Assembly: GCA_003601695.1 (NCBI GenBank)
Contig: PIYH01000015.1
Location: 1-27,573, forward strand
Direction: 5' to 3'
Length of the DNA: 27,573 nucleotides
Source: Candidatus Bathyarchaeota archaeon
GTDB lineage: Archaea; Thermoproteota; Bathyarchaeia; Bathyarchaeales; DTEX01
The notes beneath the pieces were generated by a model, which was not told the origin of the DNA, did no database searches, and saw only the letters and a program-made list of their open reading frames with translations. Of this stretch, positions 15,075-24,084 are shown one piece after another (the stretch's first letter is position 1; every line of letters starts with the position of its first letter). The translations under genes and the position numbers were made by a program.

Positions 15075-17321
15075 ATGAATGGCAAAACGAGGATATTAGC
15101 CGTCGTTTTGGTTATCATCGTCCTGATTTCAGCATTCCTTCTGATCAAGTGGATGACCCGTGAGGAGGAGGTTTCGGAATTGGAGGAGGAACCTAAAGTT
15201 TTTCCGGTAAGCTATCCCGATTACATTCGGAAGGCTGAGGAGTTTAAGGAGACTAATCACAACCTTACTTTTCTCACCGCCAGATGGAACCAGTGGTATT
15301 TTCTACCATGGTTTTCTTCTGGCAGAGTATGGAGTGAGGAGACTATCAAAAAGTTGAGAGAAGCCGGTATCAACGGTGGGAGCACAGCTGCGGGCTACCA
15401 GTCTTGGGTCAGATACTTCGATAAGCTGGATTTCCCATTTTATATGGATCAGACAGCTGGCCGAGGACCGTTACATAAGGATTGGGGTGAATATAACCGT
15501 GGTAGTCCTGGAGGCGGCCTCTTACAGAGTCCTTTCCCTCTAGGAAGCAAAAAAACGATTGATACGTGCAAGAAGAAGATTAAGTATAACATAGACATGG
15601 CGAAGAATAGCCCTAACTTAATTTGCTATTCGCTGGATGATGAGCCTTCCGCCACCGTGTTCACTCGTCCTGCAAAGTGGGATACTCACCCCGATACGAT
15701 GAAGAAGTATCATAGATGGCTCAAGTTTTACTACTTCGGATCGATCGATAACTTGAATAGGGAGTGGGAAACAAATTATGAGAAATTTGAGGATATTCCG
15801 ATAGTCACTCCGGATGATCTTCAAGACGAATATGGGAAGCCATTGTCGAAGTGGAATCTTTCCCCATGGCAGGATTACTTGACTTTTACGGATTCTCTAT
15901 TTGCGAACGTCTTAGGGGAACTCATCGAGTATGCGAACGAACTTGATCCGACGAGGTGCGTTGGCATCAGTGGAGGTCAAGCTCCTTCAACATGGGGTGG
16001 ATACGACTATGTTAAGTTGATGAAGAAGCTACAATATATTGAAGCATACAATATTGGCTGCTCAATGGAGGTTATTCGATCCTTCAATCCTTATCAAGCA
16101 ATACCCCAGGTTCAAACATACTTCACAACGAATACAACTATAGGCAAGTGGTTCCTGTATCATAATTTCGCTCATGGAAACCGGGGGGTCATAGCTTGGG
16201 CTCCGGTGAAAGACTGGTTCACGGATGGAAACCTCAAACCATGGGTGAAAGTTATCGGAAAAGCGAATATGGAACTTGTGAATCAATCAAAAAAGATTCT
16301 CTTGGCAAAATGGATCCACGACGGGATTGCAATATATTATTCTCAGCCCTCAATTCAGACATCATGGTTCATGGATGTCTACGTTCACGGCAAAACATGG
16401 ATTAACCGTCCCGCAGATTATAGACTCAGCAGCGCTGACGGATGCCGATGGGCTTGGACAACGCTACTGGAGGATATGGGTCTGCAATATAACTTTCTAG
16501 GCTATGATGTCGTTGCGACGGAAGGGGTGCCAAAGGAGTACAAGATTCTGATTCTTACGAAAGCTCATAGCTTAAGCGATGCGGAGATCGAGAACATCAA
16601 GAAATTTGTTGAGAGAGGAGGAATTCTCATTGCGGATTATTTGCCGGCGGTCTTTGACGAGCATGGTAAGGGTCGTGAAAAGGGAGGATTCGACGATCTA
16701 TTCGGGGTGTCCCATGCCAACGTCACCAGAGAGGACCTATTTGATGGAACAATCTTCTCCGAGGTAGATGCTGAAAAATTCTGGGACGAATCATTCATCA
16801 CAGCTGGCAAAGAAATTCGCCCGCGTTGCAAACGCTATCTAGGAACATATATCATCGCTGTTCGAAGCATTGAGCCTCTCAAGAGAGTAAAATATGGTGA
16901 GGGCGAGGCTATTCTACTTAATCTCTCACCGATGGAATACCTTGGTCTTAGAGGAACACCTGAAGGAGATAGGTACAAAAGATTATTTGAGGATCTGATA
17001 TACCCCGTAGTGAAGCCTTGGGTGCATGTTACAGGTCCAGATGGGAAGCGTCCTCCCGTGACGGAAGTCACCTACTTCGAAAAGAACGACCGTGTATATC
17101 TTATCGTGACGAAGAACCCGCTTCGAGGCTTAGCTGGAGTTCCTAAACCTGCTAGTGCAGAAGGTCTCACAGATGAACCAATTAAAGTGACGATATCTAT
17201 TGACCGCCCAGTTAAAGATCTGGTAAATGAGCGGACTGGAGAGAGATATGGAGACGTATCCACGGTTACGGTTGAATGGGTTCCAAGCGAGATGATCTTC
17301 CTATCCTTCTCTATCTCTTAA
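15075..17321 (+). CDS. Membrane-anchored GH42-like glycoside hydrolase
   Basis: A 748-residue protein. Residues 7-26 are a hydrophobic signal anchor after MNGKTRI, followed by an acidic linker (REEEVSELEEEP). Residues 60-420 resemble a GH42/clan A TIM barrel: substrate-loop tryptophans (WVRYFDK), CYSLDDEPS with E190 as the likely acid/base, long REWETNYEKF and NRGVIAWAPVKDWF. Residues about 455-570 have the flavodoxin-like fold of the beta-galactosidase trimerisation domain (LLEDMGLQYNFLGYDVV, ILILTKAHSLSDAEIENIKKFVERGGILI). A C-terminal beta-sandwich follows. Expected activity is hydrolysis of beta-galactosides or related beta-linked sugars outside the cell, but GH42 relatives vary and the nucleophile could not be placed with certainty. 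The ATG at 15075 is the first start after the TATAAG box. No partner gene is co-directional. Confidence 0.72.
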   Translation: MNGKTRILAVVLVIIVLISAFLLIKWMTREEEVSELEEEPKVFPVSYPDYIRKAEEFKETNHNLTFLTARWNQWYFLPWFSSGRVWSEETIKKLREAGINGGSTAAGYQSWVRYFDKLDFPFYMDQTAGRGPLHKDWGEYNRGSPGGGLLQSPFPLGSKKTIDTCKKKIKYNIDMAKNSPNLICYSLDDEPSATVFTRPAKWDTHPDTMKKYHRWLKFYYFGSIDNLNREWETNYEKFEDIPIVTPDDLQDEYGKPLSKWNLSPWQDYLTFTDSLFANVLGELIEYANELDPTRCVGISGGQAPSTWGGYDYVKLMKKLQYIEAYNIGCSMEVIRSFNPYQAIPQVQTYFTTNTTIGKWFLYHNFAHGNRGVIAWAPVKDWFTDGNLKPWVKVIGKANMELVNQSKKILLAKWIHDGIAIYYSQPSIQTSWFMDVYVHGKTWINRPADYRLSSADGCRWAWTTLLEDMGLQYNFLGYDVVATEGVPKEYKILILTKAHSLSDAEIENIKKFVERGGILIADYLPAVFDEHGKGREKGGFDDLFGVSHANVTREDLFDGTIFSEVDAEKFWDESFITAGKEIRPRCKRYLGTYIIAVRSIEPLKRVKYGEGEAILLNLSPMEYLGLRGTPEGDRYKRLFEDLIYPVVKPWVHVTGPDGKRPPVTEVTYFEKNDRVYLIVTKNPLRGLAGVPKPASAEGLTDEPIKVTISIDRPVKDLVNERTGERYGDVSTVTVEWVPSEMIFLSFSIS

Positions 17322-17867
17322 GATTCTATATGGCTACAAAGACTGTAGAAAGACGACGTGAAGCATGACCTTAGAGTTCTTTTGGAGGCTACAGCTAAGG
17401 CGGTTTCATATTAACCCAAGCATGGAAGCCTCCCGGAGAGGATTAAAATGCATGGTCTTCCAAATATTTTTGAAGTTATGCAATGGTGAAATTTAATCAA
17501 AAGAATTAATGAGCAGTAGAGATGGGTGATTTTTCCCATCTGATTTTTCGGTTATCTAGAAGAATCCAATCCATTTTTTGTTTAATTCCAAAAAATCTTA
17601 GCAAATTAGCATAATTTAGCAAAAAGATCGATCTTTCATCACCATAGAATCATGAGATGCTTGAGAAAAGGCTATCAATTCTTGTATAATCCTTTTAATC
17701 CGTTCAGTCAGCAATAGATTGCTATAACCAGATTTGAAACAGTTATGAAAAACGCTCCGGTCATCTTTAGTTTCTATGCGTCTAAAATGCACGCAAGAGT
17801 TGACTAGGATATGCTTCATTAAGATGTTGAATAAGCCTTCTAAATTTATAAATAAAAAGAAAAGTAA
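17322..17867 (+). other. Intergenic gap between convergent GH42-like and GH20 genes
   Basis: An AT-rich gap between two convergent genes. A 67-codon minus-strand frame at 17616-17819 has no recognisable domain or ribosome-binding site and is not called. On the minus strand, a T-rich tract directly after the GH20 stop (17848-17866) is a plausible terminator. Confidence 0.5.
17848..17866 (-). terminator. T-rich terminator candidate after GH20 gene
   Basis: Read on the minus strand, the stop codon is followed at once by TTACTTTTCTTTTTATTTAT, rich in T runs of the kind archaeal polymerase uses for termination. No stem is present. Confidence 0.4.
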
Positions 17868-20024
17868 TTAACGTCGAGCCTTTCCCCAGCTTTGACTGTA
17901 TTTCTTTATTATAGTTTTGAGCTCCGCCATCCACTGTTCTATCTCTATGCTTTCTTCAGGCGCGATGAGGTAAGTTAAGTCTGGACGTCGGTCCGCCCAG
18001 TGATCCTTCGTGTCATCTAAGACGTGATAGAATTTCTTTCCATCTACTTCCCTTCCCTTCGGGTATCGGCTCTTCTCCCATACTTTCTTCAGGAATTCGA
18101 ATGTTTCGCGTCGTTCTTCTACAATTGTTGAAGCTAACTCATACGCGGCATTAAGGTGCTTTATCGCCTGCTCCGGATCAGGCTTACGAGCAGCTTCTCG
18201 TGCGGCAGCTAAGATGTCCTCTATTTCTTTCATTCTAATTATCATCTTGTTGTGGTGAGCTGTAAATTTAGCTAGTGAAAGCAACACTTCAAGGTTATAT
18301 CGGTTGCGATCTGCCTTAGCAATGTTTTCTAGGATGAGATATGTAAGAGCATCATTTTCAATAGCCATCTCCCTTGCCTCCTCAACCAGCTTCTTATAGT
18401 CCCCCACGTATACCGGCACGAAATCTAAGCCGGGCAGCGTCGGTAATGCTGGTCTAGGTAAAGTGAGATCATATCGTGTTGTACCTATACCTGGACCTTC
18501 TGAATTTCCATATGCTGGACCTCTCTCCCTAGAAACTATGCGATCCCATGATCTTTGGAAGAAACGTGCCTGTTTCTGCAGGCCACGGTAAATTTCCACC
18601 ATGCCGGTTATGTTCGGTCCGTAATAGATCTTCATGAACTCGACTACTGTCTGCTCTAAGGGGGGAGTGCCCGGCGTCCATCCGTATTCCGCTACAGTAG
18701 CCCATCCCAGCCAGAAAGTCTCATTGTGCAATCCTGAATCGTCCCATGCTGCTCCGTAAACGCCGATGACATTTCCCCGCCATGAATCTATGGAGATCGT
18801 CTTGAACGCTGCCTTTAATCTTTCTGGAAGTCTATCTTCTCCATCTAGAGGAAAATAGTTAGGAAATAGAAACTCGCTGCCTTGAATCGGAGTGTAAGCT
18901 AGTTGTCTTATGCCATGTTTATTCTCTTCTTCGATCATCTCTTTGTCATCTCCGAGAACCCCATCAATAATATCGGGTGGAAGCATAGAGACATGTTTAG
19001 GCAGCAGAGGATACTCAGCCCATATCAAAACTTTTCTACCGCGTTTAACTAGAAAGTCATGGGCTCTTCGAACGAACTTAACCCAAGTCAAGCTTCGATT
19101 CTCTGGATTATAGGGTCGCTTACATTTTTTACAAATGCCAGCGTAGTAAACCTCATCGGTTGAGACGAAAAAGTATTCCACTCCTTTAGTTGCTTTAATG
19201 ACATCATCATACATGGAGAAGATCAGCTTATATGTTCGTTCATCACATAGGCATGCTTGATAGTTGTTTCCGTCAGCACGCAGATCTTTAAACTCAGGGT
19301 GTTTGAGCACATAAGCGAAGTGAGCGGGAGCTTGGATTTGAGGAACGACCTGAATATATCGTTCCAAACCGTAATCGACTATTTCCTGCAATTCTTCAGT
19401 GGTGAATGCTCCGGGAGCCCCTATAACTGGATGAGATGGATACTCAAACTTATCTTCTAATTCAAATCCTATCATGTTAATCTTAAAGCGTGCCGCCCAA
19501 TCCAAGTAGCGCTTCAAAGTCTCCATTCGGTCTTGATGTTGCTTTGTATCCCAGTGAATAAATCTGAGCTGAAAAGTAGGCCAATCCTCGATGGTACATT
19601 TGGGCAGCGTCAAGTAACCTTTTGAGCTTGGTTTTAGAAGCTGCAGGAACGTTTGAACGCCATAGAAAAGACCTTGATCCCCATTACCAGTAATCTCAAT
19701 AATTTTAGAAGTGATCTTTAAACGATAGCTCTGTTTGTCTCTTTCAGGATCAGCTCCCGTTTTTACGGTTCCAGCTTTCACGGATAATCGAATAACTTTC
19801 TTTCTAGAAGAGCCGGATTTAAGCTCTAAGGAGTAAAAGTTCTTCAGATCTTTTAGTAGTGTGCGGATTGCAATGTGGTTTTCATCAATGTTTATCGCAT
19901 CATAGACCCAAGAACCATCAAATCTGATATTCTCTTCTTCAACTTTGACTTTCTGAGGAGTTGGGATAACCGAGTAGCCACGTAAAAAAAGATCTGTTGG
20001 CAAGGGCTCAACAACCTTTCTCAT
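17868..20024 (-). CDS. GH20 beta-N-acetylhexosaminidase
   Basis: A 718-residue protein with the GH20 layout. The N-terminal GH20b-type domain (about 15-150) has VIPTPQKV and the typical GLFYGVQTFLQLL. The catalytic barrel (about 150-480) includes RFIHWDTKQHQ, NMIGFELEDKFEYP, VVPQIQAPAHFAYVL and FFVSTDEVYYAG, with D290-E291 as the substrate-assisted catalytic pair; GH20 enzymes usually have G-x-D-E here and this one has S-T-D-E. ICKKCKRPYN (C298, C301) just after it is an unusual CxxC. A helical C-terminal domain (about 550-718) follows. The reaction is release of terminal GlcNAc or GalNAc. No signal peptide, so it acts on imported oligosaccharides or glycopeptides. The start has a full GGAGGT site six bases upstream and a TATATAAA box further up at 20094-20102. 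Confidence 0.85.
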   Translation of the reverse strand: MRKVVEPLPTDLFLRGYSVIPTPQKVKVEEENIRFDGSWVYDAINIDENHIAIRTLLKDLKNFYSLELKSGSSRKKVIRLSVKAGTVKTGADPERDKQSYRLKITSKIIEITGNGDQGLFYGVQTFLQLLKPSSKGYLTLPKCTIEDWPTFQLRFIHWDTKQHQDRMETLKRYLDWAARFKINMIGFELEDKFEYPSHPVIGAPGAFTTEELQEIVDYGLERYIQVVPQIQAPAHFAYVLKHPEFKDLRADGNNYQACLCDERTYKLIFSMYDDVIKATKGVEYFFVSTDEVYYAGICKKCKRPYNPENRSLTWVKFVRRAHDFLVKRGRKVLIWAEYPLLPKHVSMLPPDIIDGVLGDDKEMIEEENKHGIRQLAYTPIQGSEFLFPNYFPLDGEDRLPERLKAAFKTISIDSWRGNVIGVYGAAWDDSGLHNETFWLGWATVAEYGWTPGTPPLEQTVVEFMKIYYGPNITGMVEIYRGLQKQARFFQRSWDRIVSRERGPAYGNSEGPGIGTTRYDLTLPRPALPTLPGLDFVPVYVGDYKKLVEEAREMAIENDALTYLILENIAKADRNRYNLEVLLSLAKFTAHHNKMIIRMKEIEDILAAAREAARKPDPEQAIKHLNAAYELASTIVEERRETFEFLKKVWEKSRYPKGREVDGKKFYHVLDDTKDHWADRRPDLTYLIAPEESIEIEQWMAELKTIIKKYSQSWGKARR

Positions 20025-20030
20025 ATTTTT

Positions 20031-20037
20031 ACCTCCT
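20031..20037 (-). promoter_or_regulatory. Strong Shine-Dalgarno of the GH20 gene
   Basis: AGGAGGT lies on the minus strand six bases before the ATG at 20024, the strongest ribosome-binding site in the window. Confidence 0.8.
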
Positions 20038-20093
20038 TCAAATTTTTGAAGCCGGATATCTTGTATGCATTACTGCAAATTGCTAATTAACTA

Positions 20094-20102
20094 TTTATAT
20101 AA
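20094..20102 (-). promoter_or_regulatory. TATA box of the GH20 gene
   Basis: TTATATAAA on the minus strand predicts a transcript start near 20072, leaving a leader of roughly 45 nt that contains the AGGAGGT site. Confidence 0.5.
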
Positions 20103-20340
20103 GATTTATAGGCTGAATCGATAATTCTCTCATAACTATTTATGTCCTCCGCCTTTTTTCACTTCTATAAATCGAGAGATCCCACTTTAGTTTAAGTTAA
20201 CCTTTACTCTTCATGTATTATCTTCTCATGATTTTTGCCTAAACCATCATGGATAAGAGAATAAAGCTGGAATAGATGTGTAGAGATAATCAATACTCTG
20301 CTGTAATAGACCGCGTTTTTATAAGATATATTAGAAATAG

Positions 20341-21159
20341 CTAAACGTTTCTGCCATAAACTTTCTTAATTAGATCTTGGGCTGTATCTGCATGTACCTC
20401 TCTTGCAAGTTCATACTCCTTCGGAAGGTCTTTAGGGTTGCTTGAGTATAAGGCTTTCCTATCGGCGGCTTTGAAGATGTACTCCCGATACACGTACGGC
20501 GGCTTCATCCTGAACGGTTTGATCTCCCCCTTTCTCTTCAGGGATTCCTTGACGCCGTTCTCTATGAGCCTCCTAGCTCTCACCGGCGGAATGCTGACAG
20601 CCGCGAACCTGGAGAGGCCGCGTTTAACAGTCACCGTCACAATATTCGGGATGAGATCTCTAGCCTCCCTACACGCGGCTTCATCGCCAGACAAGAATAT
20701 CATCGGAACGCCATAGGATCCAGCGTGAAACGCCGCCAGCCCTATCTCGCCGAGGGGCACATCGTTTATGGTTATCTCCTTAACCTCGGTGCTCATCGTA
20801 TGGTATAGGACGCCGCCCCTAGTTCTCGCCTTCGAATGAGCCCCCACAAACAACAACGCGTCAAACTCCTCCTCCACTAGGGGAAGCGGGGACACCGGCC
20901 TGCTCGACCCGTGTAGAAGCTCAGCTCTAGGATCTATAAGCTCCGGATCAATAGTATACCCCGAGCCATGCCCATCATTAACCAAGACATACTTAACCCC
21001 GACATCAAAACAGCCCCTTATAGCCGCATTAACCTCCTCCGTTAAAAGCCTACTATAAAAGCGCCTTTTATACGTGTTCCAGCAGCTCTTATCCGCACGA
21101 TTCTCAAAATCCGTAACCCCGCTAACACCCTCAAGATCCGTAAATATATAAACCCTCAA
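20341..21159 (-). CDS. dppA: M55 family D-aminopeptidase (DppA-like)
   Basis: A 272-residue protein, the normal length for peptidase family M55. The metal site pattern of Bacillus DppA is visible at matching spacing: D8 and E10 (FTDLEG), H64 (NDGHGSG), H108 (GAHSKA) and E138 (LGEIG). M55 enzymes form ring-shaped multimers with zinc and remove N-terminal D-amino acids such as D-Ala from peptides; some members have other specificities. It is cytosolic with no signal. The start is TTG at 21159 because the protein begins directly with the first strand (MRVYIFTD); a weak GGGA lies eight bases upstream and TATA-like stretches at 21192-21210. D-amino-acid peptides suggest peptidoglycan-derived nutrients, which fits the neighbouring hexosaminidase. 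GC content is visibly higher than in the surrounding gaps. Confidence 0.9.
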   Translation of the reverse strand: MRVYIFTDLEGVSGVTDFENRADKSCWNTYKRRFYSRLLTEEVNAAIRGCFDVGVKYVLVNDGHGSGYTIDPELIDPRAELLHGSSRPVSPLPLVEEEFDALLFVGAHSKARTRGGVLYHTMSTEVKEITINDVPLGEIGLAAFHAGSYGVPMIFLSGDEAACREARDLIPNIVTVTVKRGLSRFAAVSIPPVRARRLIENGVKESLKRKGEIKPFRMKPPYVYREYIFKAADRKALYSSNPKDLPKEYELAREVHADTAQDLIKKVYGRNV

Positions 21160-21752
21160 ATCGGATCCCGCTTTGGATAGATGCCTACAGCCTTATAAGA
21201 CTTTTTATAAATCTTATGACTGTTCTATGAATTTTGATGAATCAATTTGGAGAAATGTGCTCTTTAATTTCCTCACCTAAACGTGTAGATGTGCGAGGAA
21301 AGCGTAATCAGTGATCGGTCATATTCTGTAGGAGAAAAGATTTAAATGGAGCGAAGGGAGCGAGGGTGAATTCTTTAATGGAAAGGCGTGATTGATCGGA
21401 ATGGATCCGCATCTCTTCTTAAAGAATATAGAATAAGCATGCTGGTTGAGGGGAAGACTGTAATGTGAACATTGCGACGAACCTTGACGAGAGAATGATG
21501 TGTTTCAGATGCTTATGAAACAAAAGTAACGATTGACGGAGAGTGGGGATTAAGGCTTTAATTGAGAAGCTTCAAAACGATACTTAAAAATCTAGAGAAG
21601 ACGAGGAGAAGTAGTGACTACGATGGCTTCTATTGCTTCATTTTCGATTTAGAATCCCATCTATGAGAAAGATTTTCACTGCGAAACGGTTTAATTACTG
21701 GGAAATCTTTAAATGAGTAATTTCTTATTACATTTATGCGTGAGGAGTAATC
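21160..21752 (+). other. Intergenic gap before permease
   Basis: No gene was recognised. Protein-like debris such as DAYETKVTIDGEWGLRL (about 21511-21561) is too short to call. CTTATAAG at 21192-21199 and TTTATAAA nearby belong to the promoter of the minus-strand DppA gene; CTTTAAAT near 21708 may serve the permease. Confidence 0.45.
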
Positions 21753-22397
21753 ATGAGCTTGAAAGAAGAAGCACAAGGAAAGATTGAAGATTCCATGACG
21801 GAAATCGGCTCGATAATCTTCCCAATTTCGGAAGCATTCCGCTATTGCATTGAAAGCGTAAGGAAGCGATTCACGAGGGCCCTTATAACCGCAATTTCAA
21901 TACTCTTGGGAATCGCATTCTATGTAACTATCCGTTCAATGAATACAATACTGCCAAATGTAGGTCAACAGCCGCCTCAAACGTACCAGACGATTATGGC
22001 CATCATAGCTCTCCTTGTCTGCGGAGTAGGGATCGTGAATTCCATGTTTATGTCCGTAACTGAAAGATATAAAGAGATAGGCACGATCAAATGTCTAGGC
22101 GCAACGGACAGAAACGTTCTAGAAATATTCCTCATCGAAGCGCTATTACTGGGATTAATCGGCGGGATAATTGGAGCCTTCGCAGGATGGCTCACTGCAG
22201 TCGGAATATTCGGCATCCAATTTGGCATAGGAGGGGTTTTCCCCCCGGATAAAATGGGAACAGTCATGATCCAGTATTTGGAATACATAGCTGAAGCGAT
22301 AGGTATAGCAGCATTTTTAAGCGTAGCTGCAGCTGCTTATCCTGCTTTCTATGCTTCCAGACTGCATCCAGCGGAAGCACTTCGATACGAGATTTAG
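21753..22397 (+). CDS. Short FtsX/MacB-type ABC transporter permease
   Basis: A 214-residue membrane protein. About residues 40-62 are the first membrane helix (RALITAISILLGIAFYVTI). Residues 80-105 (IMAIIALLVCGVGIVNSMFMSV) lead into TERYKEIGTIKCLGATDRNVLEIFLIEALLLGLIGG, the hallmark of FtsX domains that contact the ABC ATPase. The last helix ends AAYPAFYASRLHPAEALRYEI, the standard FtsX C-terminus. The large periplasmic domain between helices 1 and 2, normal in roughly 400-residue MacB permeases, is absent: only about 15 residues lie there. No ATPase or partner lies in the window. The ATG at 21753 has GAGGAG five to ten bases upstream. The role is unknown; it may be half of a minimal lipoprotein or peptide efflux complex. 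Confidence 0.75.
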   Translation: MSLKEEAQGKIEDSMTEIGSIIFPISEAFRYCIESVRKRFTRALITAISILLGIAFYVTIRSMNTILPNVGQQPPQTYQTIMAIIALLVCGVGIVNSMFMSVTERYKEIGTIKCLGATDRNVLEIFLIEALLLGLIGGIIGAFAGWLTAVGIFGIQFGIGGVFPPDKMGTVMIQYLEYIAEAIGIAAFLSVAAAAYPAFYASRLHPAEALRYEI

Positions 22398-22803
22398 CCA
22401 GTCAGCCAGCTAATCTAATTTCTTTTTTGAATATAGCTCACCGAAAAATTTTAGGCTAACCATTTTTTATATTTATTTGTTTTGAATATTGAGATTCAGA
22501 GAACAAGAGCATTTAAGGCGAAGATTCGTTTATTCTTTTGTAATTTAAATTCCAAAAGCAGTTATAGTAACATCCTCCACTCTGTATCCCGTCAACCCTA
22601 ACTTTACTTGAACATAGTTCTCTATTGCTATTGAATCTTTTCTTTAGCAACTTAACTATAAGCTCATTCGGCTGGCTGGTCTACTTGCTTTTTTCTTGAA
22701 GTTATCATCACCTTGATAAAAGCAAAACCTTATTAGCGCATGCACTTAGATGGAATAATACTTGATAAAAAAAGGGTTAGTTATGTTTCTATTCTCTTTC
22801 AGG
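22398..22803 (+). other. Intergenic gap between convergent genes
   Basis: A TTTTTT run at 22423-22428 can end the permease transcript. The rest is AT-rich with no recognisable gene. Confidence 0.5.
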
Positions 22804-23613
22804 TTATAATGTCTGATAGAGCTTAAGTGGTGAAGGCTGGCACATAGTTATAGTGCGTCCCATCATTAACGGGTTGCCAACTCGCCAGGCAGCACATTCG
22901 TACTCGATGCAGACAGGCTCTGAACTTACGAATATTGCTGACCAATCACGCGACTTGTCATTCCAAGAAGGAACCCCAGGCTTTAAATGAAAATTAACCA
23001 TCTCATCTATGAGTATAGCTTTCATATGTTCACCTGGCACTGTAACCTTATGTTTGCTCTTCCTAGGTTTAGATACATCTCGGTCTTCAGGGTTTGGACC
23101 CCAAACGAAAGGAGTATAGAAGAGATTAATGTCGATTTCTGCGTCTTTCTTGCCTGGGTTCAGTATATATGCATAGAAGGTCTCTTTTAGGGCATTTTTT
23201 GTTTTTGGGTAGCTACTGTATCCATAGGCATGATACCAGACCTTCGAAAGTGCTGGAGCCCCTACCATAGAATTCATATCCCTTGTCTTATGGTCGTCTT
23301 CGGGCCAGTAAGAGCCTATTCCCATCTCTGCGACAATCGGTTCTGTGCTGAGAAGCTTTACGCCGAATCGAACGTTCTTCACAACCACATCCCAGCCGAT
23401 TTTGCTCCAGCCTAAGACGAGGGTTCTGCCCTCTGAAGGTACTTGGCAAGTGAATTCTCCCGGTTCTAGCTCGGGGTCTTCGTAGTAAATGGTGGCAGTC
23501 ACTTCAGCGTCATGCTTGGTTGGATTAAACATAAATATGTAGGTAGATTCCCTGTTTGGATCGCCTGGTATATCCTTTTCATAGCCGTATGCGAAATAGT
23601 TAACTGTTGACAT
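22804..23613 (-). CDS. Tandem ASRT-type (sensory-rhodopsin-transducer-like) ligand-binding protein
   Basis: A 269-residue protein made of two similar beta-sandwich domains. Domain 1 (about 1-120): ESTYIFMFNPTKHDAEVTATIYYEDPELEPGEF, then QVPSEGRTLVLGW and VKLLSTEPIVAEMG. Domain 2 (about 125-269): ETFYAYILNPGKKDAEIDINLFY, then VTVPGEHMKAILIDE and IFVSSEPVCIEYE. This order (N-P/A-x-x-x-D-A-E-V, YY-D, V-P, then a strand ending in S-x-x-P-I-V) is the pattern of the Anabaena sensory rhodopsin transducer family, which is proposed to bind sugars or similar small molecules and is linked to carbohydrate genes in comparative genomics. No rhodopsin is present in the window. It is cytosolic, with no signal. 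AGGGGG lies seven bases before the ATG. I infer a sugar-sensing or sugar-binding role. Confidence 0.7.
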   Translation of the reverse strand: MSTVNYFAYGYEKDIPGDPNRESTYIFMFNPTKHDAEVTATIYYEDPELEPGEFTCQVPSEGRTLVLGWSKIGWDVVVKNVRFGVKLLSTEPIVAEMGIGSYWPEDDHKTRDMNSMVGAPALSKVWYHAYGYSSYPKTKNALKETFYAYILNPGKKDAEIDINLFYTPFVWGPNPEDRDVSKPRKSKHKVTVPGEHMKAILIDEMVNFHLKPGVPSWNDKSRDWSAIFVSSEPVCIEYECAAWRVGNPLMMGRTITMCQPSPLKLYQTL

Positions 23614-24084
23614 ATCAATCCCCCTCTGGAGTTTTGTCGCTTCTAATTTAAATGTCTTACCGCAAAAGATGCTCTGCTAGTTTCCTACCTTCAGAAAGTG
23701 ATAGCCTTTTCCACATGAACACTAGATAGAAGACTTGTTTCAAGACTTCAGACGCCGGCTGAATACTTTCAGAATCTGCAAGAAAACCTAAAACTGTTCA
23801 TCTTCACGTTCCAGTTCAACTACAACCATGAAAACATAATAGATAAGTTCACGAGCTCCTAGACACATTGATCTTTGCATTCCCAGTAATTAATACAAGA
23901 GAGAAAAAGAGTGAATTTTTTCAATATGCTGGTTGAGAGAATCCGCGTCCTCTCAATACTGCAAAAGATGAAAGATCATATAGAATCTAAAGAGAGAGGT
24001 TTTCGCTGGATTTCTTATCCAAGTTGAAGATCACCGGCATAATTCGAGAACAGAACATACTTCCAGAATAAATCTGGAAGACTT
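23614..24084 (+). other. Intergenic gap with small hairpins
   Basis: No gene was recognised. TTGAGAG and CTCTCAA (23933-23956) and CTTCCAGA and TCTGGAAG (24060-24080, 8-bp stem, 5-nt loop) are perfect short inverted repeats. The second may lie inside decayed recombinase sequence. Confidence 0.5.

Larger units (their letters stand above)
20025..20340 (+). other. Intergenic gap upstream of GH20
   Basis: It contains the GH20 promoter elements and otherwise AT-rich sequence. I see no gene in it. Confidence 0.5.

Noticed and set aside
17616..17819. 67-codon minus-strand open frame in the gap between GH42-like and GH20 genes
   Set aside because: No start signals and no family resemblance; kept only as a note in the gap entry.
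24060..24080. 8-bp hairpin as a terminator
   Set aside because: No gene ends just before it and no T run follows; it lies near the decayed recombinase.
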